Notes: generated by a model from the letters alone, not told the origin. A stretch of DNA of 33,029 nucleotides from Acanthaster planci (GCF_001949145.1 NW_019091656.1:113251-146279), one strand, 5' to 3'; counted from the first letter of the stretch, positions 19,092 through 30,024 are shown. Numbers and translations: made by a program.

Positions 19092-19310
19092 TCAGTATAT
19101 TTCAAACTGGCCTAGGCCAAGAGATGTCTTCTCTTTTACAATAGCCTTGACGGCATTCAGACGGACCAGATCAAGCTTCTCCTTCCCCCGCACCCCTTTG
19201 CAATTACTTTTCTTCATCTCCCTCTTGGAGAATAATACACAGACCAAAGAAAGTGCAAAATGTGCCTCAGATGAGGAACCATTCCTTAGGTCCATGTGAA
19301 TATTGCAAAG
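19092..19310 (-). pseudogene. Second BEN-like domain
   Basis: The minus strand reads HFALSLVCVLFSKREMKKSN then CKGVRGKEKLDLVRLNAVKA, followed by IVKEKTSL. This matches the BEN pattern (A(R)xLxxxLFsxEExxxSNxxGxRG...LDxxRLxAIKxxV) better than the copy at 4.3 kb. Proteins of this family bind DNA or chromatin. The frame has a TGA shortly upstream, and a neighbouring frame carries the preceding coding-like sequence (ending HGPKEWFLI), so a frameshift lies near 19300. Confidence 0.65.
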
Positions 19311-19545
19311 AGAGGGATTTGATATTCATTGCAGGGGCTGAAGGGTCAGGAGAAGCAGAGGAGGCCAGGGCAGCAGACGGTCCGGATTGTAATGGGGGAT
19401 GTGTGGGGATGGAGACAGCAGATGAAGGCATGGATGACAAATCACCGATGAACTTGTGTTTCCCACAAGTCATCAATCTGACATGCCATCTCTGCGCAAC
19501 ATCTGCAAATCCTGTAACTGGATTGTCACCATCTTCACCGGGGTG
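19300..19545 (-). pseudogene. Linker region between zinc finger and BEN-like domain
   Basis: The minus-strand frame reads GEDGDNPVTGFADVAQRWHV, then CGKHKFIGDL and a Ser/Pro-rich tail (PPLQSGPSAALASSASPDPS). It is frame-shifted relative to the zinc-finger frame above it (SWSPKVTNTP at about 19545) and to the BEN frame below it. The Pro-rich linker before BEN is also seen in the 4.3-5.0 kb copy. Confidence 0.45.
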
Positions 19546-19549
19546 TTAG

Positions 19550-19865
19550 TGACTTTGGGTGACCATGACTTCTGTATTTTGAAGAGCAAGTGAAAAGACA
19601 GTTGCACTGTTGGAATGTTCTTTATCTTTTGGTTGGGCCGAATTGCAATGGAAACACACATTGCAAGTACCCAGTATTCACAGCTGTCCGACTCACAACC
19701 AAGCCATGTTGCTCGCCTGCCATTCCTTTTGCACAGTTCTTTGTCTTGTTTACTTTCATACATTATTTTGCAAATGTTGCACTTATTTTGGACAGGTTTG
19801 TTCTTAGTCTGTTCCTTTTCCACACAGGAGACACAGACAGAGCAGGATGCCAACAGTGCAATCAC
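19550..19865 (-). pseudogene. PHD-like zinc finger, N-terminal to the second BEN-like domain
   Basis: The minus strand reads QNKCNICKIMYES, then WLGCESDSCEYWVLAMCVSI. The spacing CxxC..C..(W)xxC..CxYWxxxxC resembles PHD-like fingers of transposon-encoded proteins (WIxCDxCxxWxHxxCV), with the usual His replaced by Leu (YWVLAMC). Together with the linker and BEN pieces it forms one minus-strand gene relic of about 0.8 kb. Function is not known. Chromatin or DNA binding is inferred from the domains. Confidence 0.5.
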
Positions 19866-19999
19866 TTTTTGAAATACATATTTCGAGTGAACCGGCTCCT
19901 TTCAGAGCGATACATTTTCATTGAAGAGATTATTTATATATCACATGGAGTTATCGCAAACCCCAAGCCTTCAACCATTTTATGTCACAATACTACATG

Positions 20000-20580
20000 A
20001 AACTTTTGAGCTTTGATGTCACAGGCGGGCCGGCTGGCACATTGGGTATCACAAGGCGGCTAGCATGCTTGGTGTCACGTAATGGCTTGCGTTAGGGCGA
20101 CACTGGGCAGTAATGGGACTGAGGACCAGGCTTTCCTTGATGACCCGAGACCAGGCGGTGACTGGCAAACAAGCATCAAGATGCCAAATGAGTGGGCGGA
20201 GAAACCACTGGAGTCCCCTTCTGGCTATCCCCAGTAGAGAGTTCAGTCAGATGTCCCTGTATCTAAAAGAGCCACATGGTGGTCCATGGCACATTTCCAC
20301 ATGTTCTTACCGCTCTAAAAAAGGACTTACAAGGGCGAACTCTGCTTGCCCTTAATTAATACACTTATTTTACATGTACGTTTAAGAGTTCTAACGCAAA
20401 ACACAGACTTATATACATGTATACACACCCATAAATTTAACATGTGGAAAAACAAATGTTTACCCCCAAAGTGAACAAATCTATCTCGGCATCGAATATG
20501 CTTCATGGTGCCATATAACCATATGTCCAAATAAAAATGCAAGTGTAGGCCAAAGCTAGACTGGCGCAAAGGTTTCTCAG
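20000..20580. other. No gene supported
   Basis: A GC-rich stretch (20010-20160) contains several TGTCAC/GGGCGACAC words but no clear period. The remainder is AT-rich with no motif. Confidence 0.35.
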
Positions 20581-20587
20581 CTCTGAA

Positions 20588-20760
20588 TTAACCACATGCA
20601 CTGATCCAAGCTAAGAATTTCAACTTTTCAATGACAATGCTCATAAACAAAGAGAAACTGCAGTCCGAGTCATCGGACAATAGTTTGAAATCTCTGGGCA
20701 AGTTTAGACAATCCAAGTCGACGTAAACTTTCAAATGTTCCGTAAAGCAGTTCTCTACAT
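20588..20760 (-). CDS. Exon-like open frame, unrecognised
   Basis: The minus strand reads ENCFTEHLKVYVDLDCLNLP then KLLSDDSDCSFSLFMSIVIE. The composition looks protein-like and the frame ends at a stop near 20588. A second frame through the same bases (ELLYGTFESLRRLG) also looks plausible, so the reading is not settled. It may follow the exon at 21112-21242. Confidence 0.25.
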
Positions 20761-21111
20761 GTAGCTTAAAGGTAATCATAAGAAAGATAAACCGTAAAAC
20801 ATGCCAAAGGTTTTTAGGAGAATGTACGTGGTACCAGCAACGAGCTATATGCTGGAGATCTCTCAACAAAGACGCATGTACACTCTGCATTCAGTAACAT
20901 TAAAAAAAACTTTATAAGGGACTGTTTCTCACTTAAAAGCCACAGCAAAATGTACCAGAGCGTTTTTCCTACTGTGTACAGTATATTAAGCTTACAAAGT
21001 TCTTGACATTAAAACTTGGCAAAGGTTAAAAAGACATCATAGCATATGACTACCAATACACTTTCCTAAGCTAACAACTTATCTACTCTATTTGGAATAA
21101 ACTTAACTTAC

Positions 21112-21242
21112 CTAAAAGAGCCATCATTCAATCTTTGCAGAACTGCAGCTTGGTGAAAGTCCCACTTGCAAGAATTTGGACCTCCAAACTTTAGAGCTTC
21201 AATGTACAAACTACAATTTTCTTTGTCTTTTGCTTTAAAATG
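21112..21242 (-). CDS. Internal exon of an unrecognised gene
   Basis: This minus-strand piece is bounded by an acceptor TATCTAG and a consensus donor AG|GTAAGTT. It reads HFKAKDKENCSLYIEALKFG followed by PNSCKWDFHQAAVLQRLNDG and SFR. The 131-bp length and the good splice borders support a real exon, of a host gene or an intron-bearing transposon. I do not recognise the family. Confidence 0.5.
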
Positions 21243-21282
21243 CTAGATAAGGAGCAGAGTGCTTCACTGTTAATTGTTTGCT

Positions 21283-21315
21283 TTTATATAACGAGCAAAC
21301 CCGTTATATATAATT
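21283..21315. repeat. AT hairpin
   Basis: TTATATAACG and CGTTATATATAA form an inverted repeat around an 8-nt loop, with one TA insertion in the second arm. It is a minor structure, noted for completeness. Confidence 0.5.
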
Positions 21316-22870
21316 AACATCTCCCCAACACAAAACAAAATACATCTTGGAAATTAGAACAAATTGTCAGTTGTTCAGTCCTTACATACATGTAATAAGA
21401 GAAACTACCCAGTGTGGCGAGCTGGCTAGAACTGATTCACATCACCACAATGTTTCCCTTTAAACCTTTGGCCACCGGTGGTTATCTGTTCAAATGCAGT
21501 TTGTTGCTAAACTCTATAAGACAATTACTGCCTGCCATACCTACATGTACTGTACAACAAACCAGGGAAATTGCAATTGAATTGCTTGTATTGATTGGGT
21601 TGTAGTGTACATGTATTTGGCTTTCAAATTTAAAAGAGCAAAATACTCTTGCTGAGTAAGTAGTATTAACTTGATTGTACATCATTTCCTAATAAGGTCT
21701 GAGATATTTCGAGATTTCATCAGTGTTACATTTGTTTACGATTGATCTTTCATTACGCAAGAAAAAGTGTGAAACTTTCCATTTTTTTGTACATATACAC
21801 TGCGTTCAGGAAGCAAGCCGGACATGGCCATAAATTGACTGAACTCATAGATCTGTAGAGAGAACAGCAGAAATCATTAGTCCTCCCAATACTGTAAATA
21901 CACCTGATATGAACAAGCACATCAATCAAAAGGAGACTATTTGCATTGTAATCAATGCTAGAGGAGCTCTGGAATACAACACATATTGATTTTCTATTTC
22001 CGCTCCAATTTTGTATGAAAGAAAGCTTGAATAAACATCACAAATTTTTGATAAATCTACTCAATTTTTTTTGATACTGAAGGAAAAACAGATTAATGAG
22101 TGTTTGCAAAGAGAACTTGAAATTCATGATGGATAGAAACTGAAAAGTGACCCCTTTGAACATACATGTAATTCTAGATTTATTCTATAAAAACTCATTC
22201 TGTTTCCTTTGTTTTCAACAATGCTGTCATGAAAAGAGTCAGAGCCATCCCTCCACAGAACCATTTATTTATATTTGGTTTTTTTCTTCTTGCTGACAAT
22301 ATCTTATCTGTTGCAGAAATTATTTTGCGAGTTGAGTATGACAAATTTTAGTGACGTGAATGAACCATCCATCGTCTGTATAACTCCATGAATGAGTGGA
22401 AATAACTTTGCCGATTATCTGCAAGTTAGGTGGGTAGTAATTCATACTGCTGATATGCAATCTGTTAAACAAAATTGTGATCTTACTCTGTATGCTTCTA
22501 TTGCAGCTGCTTCTGACTCTTTCCTGTTGAGTATTCTACCGCTCAGGAAAGACAGAAACTGCTCAAATCAAAACATCCACTGGGATTATGCTGGATCGTG
22601 CTTTTGCAGTGTTGAGGAGGCTTGTGTGCAGAATGTGCATACACAGCTTCTGAACAGTTAAAAAAACCCGAAAAGATCAGTATTCCAAAATGGTATTTTG
22701 TATGGTAATACTTCTTTAACACCCTTGAAACACCTGCCCTTATATTCCTCAGTATTGTAAAGGTCTCTGCAGTGCCAAAATATTATCAGGTACATGAATG
22801 TTACGTCTATACATTATCAAGCTCCGTCATTTCAGAATATTACCAAAAACGTTTTGTGAACATGCAAGAC
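21316..22870. other. No gene supported
   Basis: AT-rich, probably intronic or intergenic. Open frames (for example 22392-22661) show no recognised motif on either strand. Confidence 0.4.
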
Positions 22871-22884
22871 AATCTCAAACTCAC

Positions 22885-23074
22885 CTGAATTCCTAAGGGA
22901 AGTCTTGTTCAACCAGGCTCAAGACCTCACAAAGCTCCTTCTCAATGGCTCCGATTCTATTTAGGTCAACACTGTAGTCCGTCAGCTCTCTGATAGCATT
23001 GCAGAGCCGGGACAGCATCTCGGATCACCGAGAGCTCCACGTAGAGCATATTTCAGTTTGCCATTAGAGGCAAG
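22885..23074 (-). pseudogene. CACTA/tnp2-type transposase, C-terminal piece
   Basis: The minus strand reads ASNGKLKYALRGALGD, then after a frameshift MLSRLCNAIRELTDYSVDLN and IGAIEKELCEVLSLVEQDFP. This fits the segment (N)GxLKYALRGxLGD...LFxxxSxLC...xxLExExxxVLxxLExDFP of the tnp2-like transposases I know from cnidarian, mollusc and lancelet CACTA (EnSpm) elements. After DFP the frame has CCTTAGGAATTCAG; one extra T would read PLGIQ, ending at the donor GTGAGTTTG (22884). So a 1-base deletion causes the stop. This is an inactive copy, and the assignment is from memory of the motif. Confidence 0.6.
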
Positions 23075-23415
23075 CTTAAATGAAAGTGTTGAATCTTGTA
23101 ACGTCAAAAGTTCTATGTAAGGCTACACGTACATTTCATGCATTTGTAACTGGGAATACCTGAAAATGGGCATGTGGCCCTATTGAATGAAAGGTTAACC
23201 AGGAGAAGCCAAGTAAACTTGCCAAGTACTGAAAAAAGTTTCATTCAACTTTTGATGAATGCACCCATTTTTCAGAGTAACAATACATCATTAAAATTGA
23301 ATTACAGGTATTTCTACTAATGGAATCCTGTAACGCCCATGAACTTTTAAAAATGCAAAAGCAGCCCCTCTCGGCAATTGGATTGAAAATGTGAACTCTA
23401 GACGTGTACCGGTAC

Positions 23416-23645
23416 CTTTTTCCATCACTACACTTCATGTACAGTAGGATCCAGTCTAGTCCACATGGTGGCCGTATTGGAAGCAGCCTCTCATCTGCTG
23501 CTTTTTTCTCCTCTCTTGTCAATGTCCATAATGCACTTTCCACAGCTCGCAGGTTTATTTGTCTCCCAAGGGCAGCCTCAGCATCATGGAGCTTTTCATT
23601 GTCATCTCTTCCAGTCAGAAGCCCAATAATCTTCTTCATGACCAC
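23416..23645 (-). CDS. CACTA/tnp2-type transposase, preceding piece
   Basis: The piece starts after ATGTATGAACAG. The minus strand reads VVMKKIIGLLTGRDDNEKLH, DAEAALGRQINL and LTREEKKAADERLLPIRPPC, ending near a donor GTACCGG (an earlier GTACATG donor at 23442 is possible). A lysine/acidic helix, then LTxxExxxADxRxxxIxxPxGxDW, matches the region upstream of KYALRG in tnp2-like proteins. The HPSRMKSHDW-type segment expected between the two pieces is missing. It belongs with the piece at 22.9-23.1 kb. Confidence 0.5.
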
Positions 23646-24082
23646 CTGTTCATACATTAAATTGGTCATGTGTATTACCCTTGACAAAAAAAGACTTGAT
23701 TTCACATTTGTTTTGTTACCCTCATGCTTATATGTATATAACTCTTAATCAAATATAAAACACATATTTCTCTTTTTTGTATTTAATTGATACCATCTAA
23801 AATAGGAGCATATTTAATGTAACAATTAATTCCTTACAGTATAACGTTCCTAAACTCTGTCATAACCTTTTTATCAGTTTATTCATTATGCAACAAAAGT
23901 GTATTTACATTACTGCTTTAGAATAAGTGGCTGGTTAACAAAACTAGGCTCAATAAAACAATGTTTCACGCAAATCAAGGTCGTTTTAGCTTATCGAAAA
24001 ATTTCACACTCACATGAAATACATGATTAGTATACCTCACTTGAACTGTGTGCATGAGCTCGACGAGTATATCAACGTTGAT

Positions 24083-24375
24083 TTAATATGGCAGTCGAGC
24101 CGATTTCTCCTCTCCCTTCTTTTCTGTTGCCTTCTCCAGCTTTGTTGCTGCTGACTTTGCCTTTTTCCGTTTACGGGTTGTTGGACCATGGGAGGCTTTG
24201 TGCCAAAGTTCTAACACCTGTCTGCCAAAGTCTAACTGCTGTCCCATCGATGTCAATGCATGAGGGAGGCAGTTCTCAGAGTTTCCAAAGCGGTTAGTCC
24301 GCGGGGGTGATTCGGGTGGAAGATGTTGGCGCTTTTCACCATATATTACCTTCCCATATTCTTTGATGTGTTTAC
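24083..24375 (-). CDS. Terminal exon of an unrecognised gene, basic C-terminus
   Basis: From an acceptor (GCCTTTTCAG) the minus strand has an intact 96-codon frame to a TAA at 24083. It reads KHIKEYGKVIYGEKRQHLPP, ESPPRTNRFGNSENCLPHAL, MGQQLDFGRQVLELWHKA, and ends with a lysine-rich tail (TRKRKKAKSAATKLEKATEK). The tail resembles a nuclear localisation signal or DNA/RNA-contacting segment. No family is recognised. Together with exon-like pieces at 24.9 and 25.4 kb on the same strand it may be one gene. Confidence 0.5.
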
Positions 24376-24909
24376 CTGAAAAGGCATTAAAATCAGCCCA
24401 TAGTCAGATGTAAAGTAGGATTTAAAAATTTAAAAATCAAAGATAAGAAATGTTACTGGTTGGCACAACAAAGAGATAAATATCAATGTGTAAAGAAGCA
24501 ATTGTCCAAAACTGAGAACATTCAGAAATAATTAGAAGTAGAAAAATTGGAAATTTAGAATACAATTGCAGAAATATCTCCTTTCTCTCTTTTTTGTAAT
24601 AGCCTACAGGCACTCTCTCCAAATGGCATTGCTTGTATGAAGCCCATATTTCAAACACGACACAAACATGGAATTGACAAAAAAGGGTTCTTTAAGAAGA
24701 AATATGAGAAATGTACATGAATAGCTTGAGTCTGACTCAATAATTAAGCACACAATGCAAACCATTTTCTGTACATTTGTGTGTGTAGTGATACAAGATG
24801 CAAAAGTCAGCATCGAGATTAGCTGGTTTAAAGGTGGTTTTACAAAGTTAACAGTGTTGAGACTAGTTAAAAACTCTAAGATGTAACAATTTTAGAACAA
24901 ACCAAAAAC

Positions 24910-25050
24910 TTTCACAGAATTGGCATTACCGTTATCATACATGAGTTTCCGAGCAGGTTACATGTGAATATCATTCACAGGATTTTGTTCCTCTACCAAC
25001 TCATGCTGCTGAAGACTTCTGGCAATTACTGGCATCCTGGATCATCGTTG
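24910..25050 (-). pseudogene. Exon-like piece with one internal stop
   Basis: The minus strand reads RMPVIARSLQQHELVEEQNP then VNDIHM, a TAA (24958-24960), then PARKLMYDNGNANSVKVFG in the same frame. Continuous protein-like sequence on both sides of the stop suggests a broken exon. It lies between the pieces at 25.4 kb and 24.1 kb. Confidence 0.35.
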
Positions 25051-25369
25051 CAATCAGGGGATGAGTGGTAAATAGGCAAAGGCCTTTTGGGGCTTCTGCA
25101 TGCCATCGTGATATCTAGAGAAGTCCAAATAAGTGAATCAATGTTTGTTGAAAAAGGGATGAGTTTTCACGAGACGTTTATGTCCCTCGGTTCTTTTTTC
25201 ATACATAGCACAAATTTCCATGAATGTGTCGACACAGCATACCTGTGGTCGATTTTACAAAGCACTAAGATCAATCTTAAATCATGAAGCAGTCGTAATT
25301 GCTACAATACAAATCACCATAGTGATACGGACAACTCAAAGTTACAATTAATCTTACGATTGTACTTAC

Positions 25370-25462
25370 TTTGTAGTGGCTCTGCTTTTTTTCATTTGGA
25401 CAATGCTTCACCGTGTATGCTAGCATATCCTCATTGTCCACGGTCTTCTTGGACGGGTGGCT
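25370..25462 (-). CDS. Exon-like piece with consensus donor
   Basis: The minus strand reads SHPSKKTVDNEDMLAYTVKH then CPNEKKQSHYK and ends at GTAAGTAC, a strong donor. The start is set by an AG just after an in-frame TAG. The family is not recognised. It may be an upstream exon of the gene that ends at 24083. Confidence 0.4.
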
Positions 25463-25479
25463 CTTCTAGCAGGCTTCTG

Positions 25480-26170
25480 TTTAGAGAGTTTTGAATATTT
25501 TCAGATGAGTTAATGTTAGGTTCAAACTAGCTTGAATCACTTCTCCCTAATTCTGTAATAATGATAGTCAACATAAGTTCACAAATTTTTACGAGCTATG
25601 TGTAATGCCCACCAATACCAGTTACTCAGATTTTCAATACACAATGCACTAGATCTATGCTTCCCGAGTGGACAAAAAACATAGTCACAGTTTATGAACT
25701 TTGTATGATAGGGTGGGAGGGTTGTTCGGAAATAACTGCTACAAAATTGCAATGTCATTCTATTCCCATTTTAACAGACGCATCCTGAGCTGAATCATAA
25801 TTTGTCTTATTATAAATGACGCCCCTCATTTAAGGAGCTATTTCTTCCCCCTTTTGTTCCCTTTATTTTTGCTCTTGTGATTCTTTTCTTCTTTTTTTTT
25901 AAATTATTGAGGATCCCTCCTAAAGCTAGTTTTTTTTAGTGTTGCTTATGATGTTCGCACCCCTCCTGGAAAGTAGACTGACTCATATACCCCGGAAGAG
26001 CAGCTAGTTGGAGCATGGAGGTAGAAATAGAAGGAGTTGGAACAAAACAAGGATCAAACGTTCAGTCTCTAGTACCGTCTGCTTGACTAATTCGATTAAC
26101 GCCCAAGATAGCACCTGAGGCCGCTTGGATTCACAACCTTCGAAGCATTGCACATTCGCAAACCGTTAAC
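25480..26170. other. No gene; upstream region of the plus-strand gene
   Basis: This contains T-rich runs (25860-25910) and no motif-bearing frame. Immediately before 26182 there is no TATA box, so a TATA-less promoter is possible for the plus-strand gene. Confidence 0.35.
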
Positions 26171-26177
26171 TCTCATG

Positions 26178-26189
26178 CAAGATGGCGGC
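26178..26189 (+). promoter_or_regulatory. CAAGATGGCGGC (YY1-like) element at a start codon
   Basis: CAAGATGGCGGC fits the YY1 consensus (AAGATGGCGGC) and overlaps the ATG at 26182, which starts an open frame. Such sites mark TATA-less metazoan promoters with short leaders. A second copy lies at 15809-15820. Confidence 0.5.
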
Positions 26190-26653
26190 TTATGGCAATA
26201 AAGAATTTTATTACAGGTCCGACTTGAACGATTTTTCTGAAGATGATGCTGATTTGATGAATGTTTCAAATGGAAGTATTGGGTCAGATGACGAAGATGA
26301 CATCCTTCGCTACTGTGTGTGCAATATTCAGTGGAAAGTACTCTCTAACAACCTCTGTTTTAACACTGATGGCTTCACTACTATTTGCAACAGACTCAGA
26401 AGAATTCACCAACTTTAGTACTACCCTTGTTGCTGCTCTCGGGATCCTTGCATCAACTGGAGATGACAAATTTCTACAACCGGAGGCGATGGACATTGTG
26501 TGGAAAAAATTCCATGCATTCAAACTTAGTCCTACTCATCTACACAACTGGAAAACCTTCATAAACTCTGTTGGCAATTCCACAGTTGGTAGTCGTGAAC
26601 ACGGTCCATCAACACATCGTATTAACTGTTATTACTCTGTTCATAAAATATAG
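26182..26653 (+). pseudogene. N-terminal part of a possible transposon-derived gene
   Basis: From ATG at 26182 the frame reads MAAYGNKEFYYRSDLNDFSE then DDADLMNVSNGSIGSDDEDD, an acidic N-terminus, and closes at 26418. A second frame over 26320-26600 reads DSEEFTNFSTTLVAALGILA and MDIVWKKFHAFKLSPTHLHN, then WKTFIN. The LWxxxHxxRxSxxxxxxWxxFL-like pattern is one I associate with uncharacterised transposon proteins in corals and molluscs, but I cannot name the family. A frameshift or a short intron must join the two frames. It probably belongs with the piece at 27.0 kb. Confidence 0.35.
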
Positions 26654-26659
26654 ACATGT

Positions 26660-26997
26660 AACTGACCTCAGAGCAACAAATAATCAAGAAACACAAAGTA
26701 AAGAAGAAGGTACTTAGATATGTAGCCCAATATGTACCTTTTGCACTTTTTTTATTCATTCATTACAGTTTATTTAGAAGAAAACATCAAACAAAAAGTC
26801 ACCTGACTTTTGATTGACAAAAATTCAGTACAAGACAGTTTTAAAAATAAAATCAATTACAATAAATAAATTACATTAAAAACACTAATAAAAATACACT
26901 ATAAATAGACAAACTAGGAAACCATTCAGTGATGCAGCTGCAATTTTTGTAAGATCCTTGCCAGTTGGCATTCTTGCATAACTAACTCTGAAGAAAC
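26660..26997. other. AT-rich, no exon seen
   Basis: Very AT-rich, including AATAAATAAATTACATT. It is likely an intron of the plus-strand gene, or an AT-rich insertion. Confidence 0.35.
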
Positions 26998-27235
26998 ATT
27001 TTTGGAGTACAGTAATGAGTGGATACCACTTCAGAATCAAGGTGGATTATTCATCGGTAATGATGATGTTTACATATTTTTCAGAATTTTAGAAAAGGAG
27101 GCGAGGCCATTTCTCTCTACTGGTAATTTGAAAATGTGTGTCAGCAGAAATATTAAGAGAGATTTGAAGGATAAGATAATGTCCCACACAAGAGTTCATA
27201 ATTACTGCTTTAATTTGACACAAGGTAAAATAACT
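26998..27235 (+). CDS. Second exon-like piece of the plus-strand gene
   Basis: The plus-strand frame reads EYSNEWIPLQNQGGLFIGND then DVYIFFRILEKEARPFLSTG, then RDLKDKIMSHTRVHNYCF, ending at a donor GTAAAATAA. The pattern WxxLxxxGGLxxxxxxxYxxFxxxExExR recurs in uncharacterised invertebrate transposon-related proteins as far as I recall. The acceptor is uncertain. It is joined to the 26.2-26.6 kb piece only by strand and spacing. Confidence 0.35.
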
Positions 27236-27329
27236 TGCATGGTCTCAAAAACGCCTTTTAGATATTGTTGTAAATTTGTATATCAAAATACAAATCAAAG
27301 CATTCCTGTAGGTATATCTTGATTTGAAG

Positions 27330-28140
27330 AAAGCAAAAGGTTCAAGAATAGAAATATTCCCCTTGTTTATGGTACTTAAACCAGAGATAAATGCTGGCCT
27401 AATGAGCCATTTGGCCTTGGACAGACTTTATTTTGCTTAAGATTATGTAATTAGTCAAAGCAAAAGATTATAAATGCGTATGGTTTTCAGTAATGGCTTT
27501 TACTTGTGCTCCTGCTGGATGAGCTTTTGCTTTTGCTTGATGCTTCTACTTAAACAATAAAAAACTTAAACTACTTAAACAATTGGTAGTTTTTATGAAT
27601 TTGGCCCATATTACGGTACATCACATTTAGCTTTGATCCCGTTTTTTCTTCAGACTTCTTCGTACAGTAGCACATTTCTGGTTTATTTTTTCATTGAAGT
27701 GCTTATTTGAGAAGCAAGGTTGCCCAGATGGTTGGCAGAAGCAGCAAAGCACACTCTAAATTGTAGAACAAAAAGTACAAAGGAATACTTAGTTTTTATA
27801 TAGTTATTACTGAGCAGGGAAGTGCTTTTCCTAAAGATCTTGTAAACCCAGTTTTCTCATGTGGGTATTGCAGCATACAGGTATAAATATACATTAACAG
27901 CATTACGGTTTCTACCATAAGACACTAGGCTGTAAATATGAAGAATCATTGCTGCTGTCAGATTTCCTGTCATGACACTGACAGAAACTACCCACTTCCA
28001 CTTTTCCAAAACAACCAACCTGCCATAACAAAACCAGAAAAATATATTGTATTTAATCTATCAACAAAGCATACAAGTTTTATTAATTACATGAACATTA
28101 GTGTGTTGGATTCTCTGCAGTGGATAAATTTCCACCAGTA
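27330..28140. other. No gene supported
   Basis: AT-rich sequence with direct short repeats such as CTTAAACTACTTAAACAA near 27565. I see no motif. Confidence 0.35.
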
Positions 28141-28154
28141 CAAATTTTCTTTAT

Positions 28155-28230
28155 CTAGAAATCTACCTATCACCAGAACGGTGTCTGGAGGTTGCAGGTT
28201 CAAACTCCGCATCAGTCAATAATTTCTTTG
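28155..28230 (+). repeat. tRNA-derived SINE-like fragment (B box)
   Basis: CTGGAGGTTGCAGGTTCAAA followed by CTCCGCATCAGTCAATAA contains a pol III B box (GGTTCAAACTC, GGTTCRANNC) in a tRNA-like setting. A TTTCTTTG tail follows. No A box was found upstream, so only the second half is present. Open frames across it are not genes. Confidence 0.4.
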
Positions 28231-29540
28231 TTTCACTTTGTATGATATAAAGGAAAAATGATTTAAATACCTTTGATTTCAATGCAGTACTCATCTGTAT
28301 GAGACAGTTTTCAGTTTTAATAAATTGTGATAGAATTTCGTGGATCACTGATAACTGTGTGAGTGTGCATTGTACTTCTAGGTCTTTGATTGTCACCAAT
28401 TATAGCTTACATGTATAATTGCAATTGAAGTGGATGAGGACAAGGGTTTTGTTGCAGTAAATGTTATAATTGTGTCCCTCAAAGTAAGAACAGCTCTTGT
28501 GGTGGCTTACATGTAGTATCTGAATCTCCTCCTATAATCAAATAGATATGCCGCGAACTGTAGGGAGGCTGTGGCCGACGCGATTTGAAAAACCCTCCGA
28601 CGAATGTTTCGTGAACTTTTCAGTTTCTCAAAATCACACCCCTGAGACCAGAAATGCGTTTAAAGTCTTTGAAAAAGCAGTTCACCGATTGTTTAAAAAT
28701 CCATCTTAATTCACTGGATGACATCATCATAAGGTCATTTCAATGGATGCTTTGAAAAGATCAACAAAACTTTGACTTGGTAAAAGTGCCAACAAATACT
28801 ACAGGAAAGTAACTGCTAAGATTTGAAACAAGAAATAGTTTCTAGACTTGGATAATCTCTCTCATCGGATAACAAACATTAAGTAACGTGATAAAACTAT
28901 CAAAACATTACAGACTTTCCACATGATGTGAAAATGTCCTTTGTCTCTCTGAGGTCATACGGTAAGAATAGGGAGAGTACTTACAAATATCAGAAGTCAA
29001 ATGAGTCAAATGTTAAATAAAAAATAGTGCTGGGGTCATCATTACATCATATCGATTTTCATGTATAACCTAGAATAACAAAGCATTTACATTTTAAAAA
29101 AAAATGGCAAATAAATATTGTTCAGTTGCAGTTTGATCACGTCACCGTAGCGTCAATCTTCATTGGTTCATCTCCTTCAGTGGGCATTACTTGGTTAACA
29201 TTTGTTCTAAAAACAAATCATGCACAAAGTGTATGTTCTTAGGAAACACAGGAATATGTGTTTAGGAAAATAGGTTATTAATATTTAGTAGCTTTGAAAA
29301 GGTCAGGCCTATCACTTTTCATTCCATATTTGTAATACCATTCAATTTACCCATTCAGATGACCTTTCCACAACTTTACTTGGAGAGAGCATAAAGATGA
29401 AATCTGTTATAATAGTGTTATAACAGTGTTATAATACTTGGGGTGTTTTAAATTAAGAAATACAAAAATTACAGGGGTGGTTGAAATCTAAAAATATGAC
29501 AACATCAACTAGTTTGATAGACTCAGAGGTTTGTCATCTG
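28231..29540. other. No gene supported
   Basis: AT-rich. It contains a small palindromic cluster of TGTTATAA words at about 29404-29435. I see no motif-bearing frame on either strand. Confidence 0.35.
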
Positions 29541-29544
29541 TGAC

Positions 29545-29745
29545 TGAATCATCAAAACTCCAAACATCTTCTGATTCCGACACTGAAGGGGAGGTTTTGG
29601 CTGTTGAATTGCCTTCGATGTCTTCTTCAGCTTGGACAGCACACCCAGTGCATTGTACCTTGTCTGTAGGTTTGCCTGTGTGTCAGCCCTTCTGTCAACC
29701 GAGTCTTCTGGACTCTGTTATGCAGGCCAGTATGCCAATACCTAA
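29545..29745 (-). CDS. Exon-like piece with acidic tail, unrecognised
   Basis: The minus strand reads SPEDSVDRRADTQANLQTRY then NALGVLSKLKKTSKAIQQ in one frame. In an overlapping frame it reads CAVQAEEDIEGNSTAKTSPS then ESEDVWSFDDSVTDDKPLS. The acidic Ser/Asp-rich second part looks like a C-terminal tail. Moving from one frame to the other needs a frameshift or splice. Confidence 0.3.
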
Positions 29746-29836
29746 TTGAAATTACAAAGATAAACATATTTACATACATATCGCTGATAAAAAAAATTCA
29801 ACAAGAACGCCAGTGAAAATAAAATGATCTTATACC

Positions 29837-30024
29837 TGTGCAACTGCATGCACTCAGGACCCACTGCTGCTGGGCAGAGTATGTTCGAATGAGCTCCTGG
29901 TATGAAGCCATAGGTTTCTGACCAGGGTCGATCTTGGCCCCATCCTCGGCTTTGTAGGTGTTCCCGCAAGAATCAGGTTGCATTGTGTCTGTCATGACAC
30001 CCATCTTTTTGTTCAAAATCAACT
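29837..30024 (-). CDS. Exon-like piece, unrecognised
   Basis: The piece is bounded by TTTCCTCTAG and a donor-like GTATAAG. The minus strand reads LILNKKMGVMTDTMQPDSCG, then TYKAEDGAKIDPGQKPMASY and QELIRTYSAQQQWVLSAC. The frame is open throughout and looks coding. The family is unknown. It lies between like-stranded pieces at 29.6 and 30.5 kb and may be part of one gene. Confidence 0.4.

Noticed and set aside
28163-28399. Minus-strand frame ending DAEFEPATSRHRS
   Set aside because: This is the reverse translation of the tRNA-like B-box fragment, a common false gene in invertebrate annotation.
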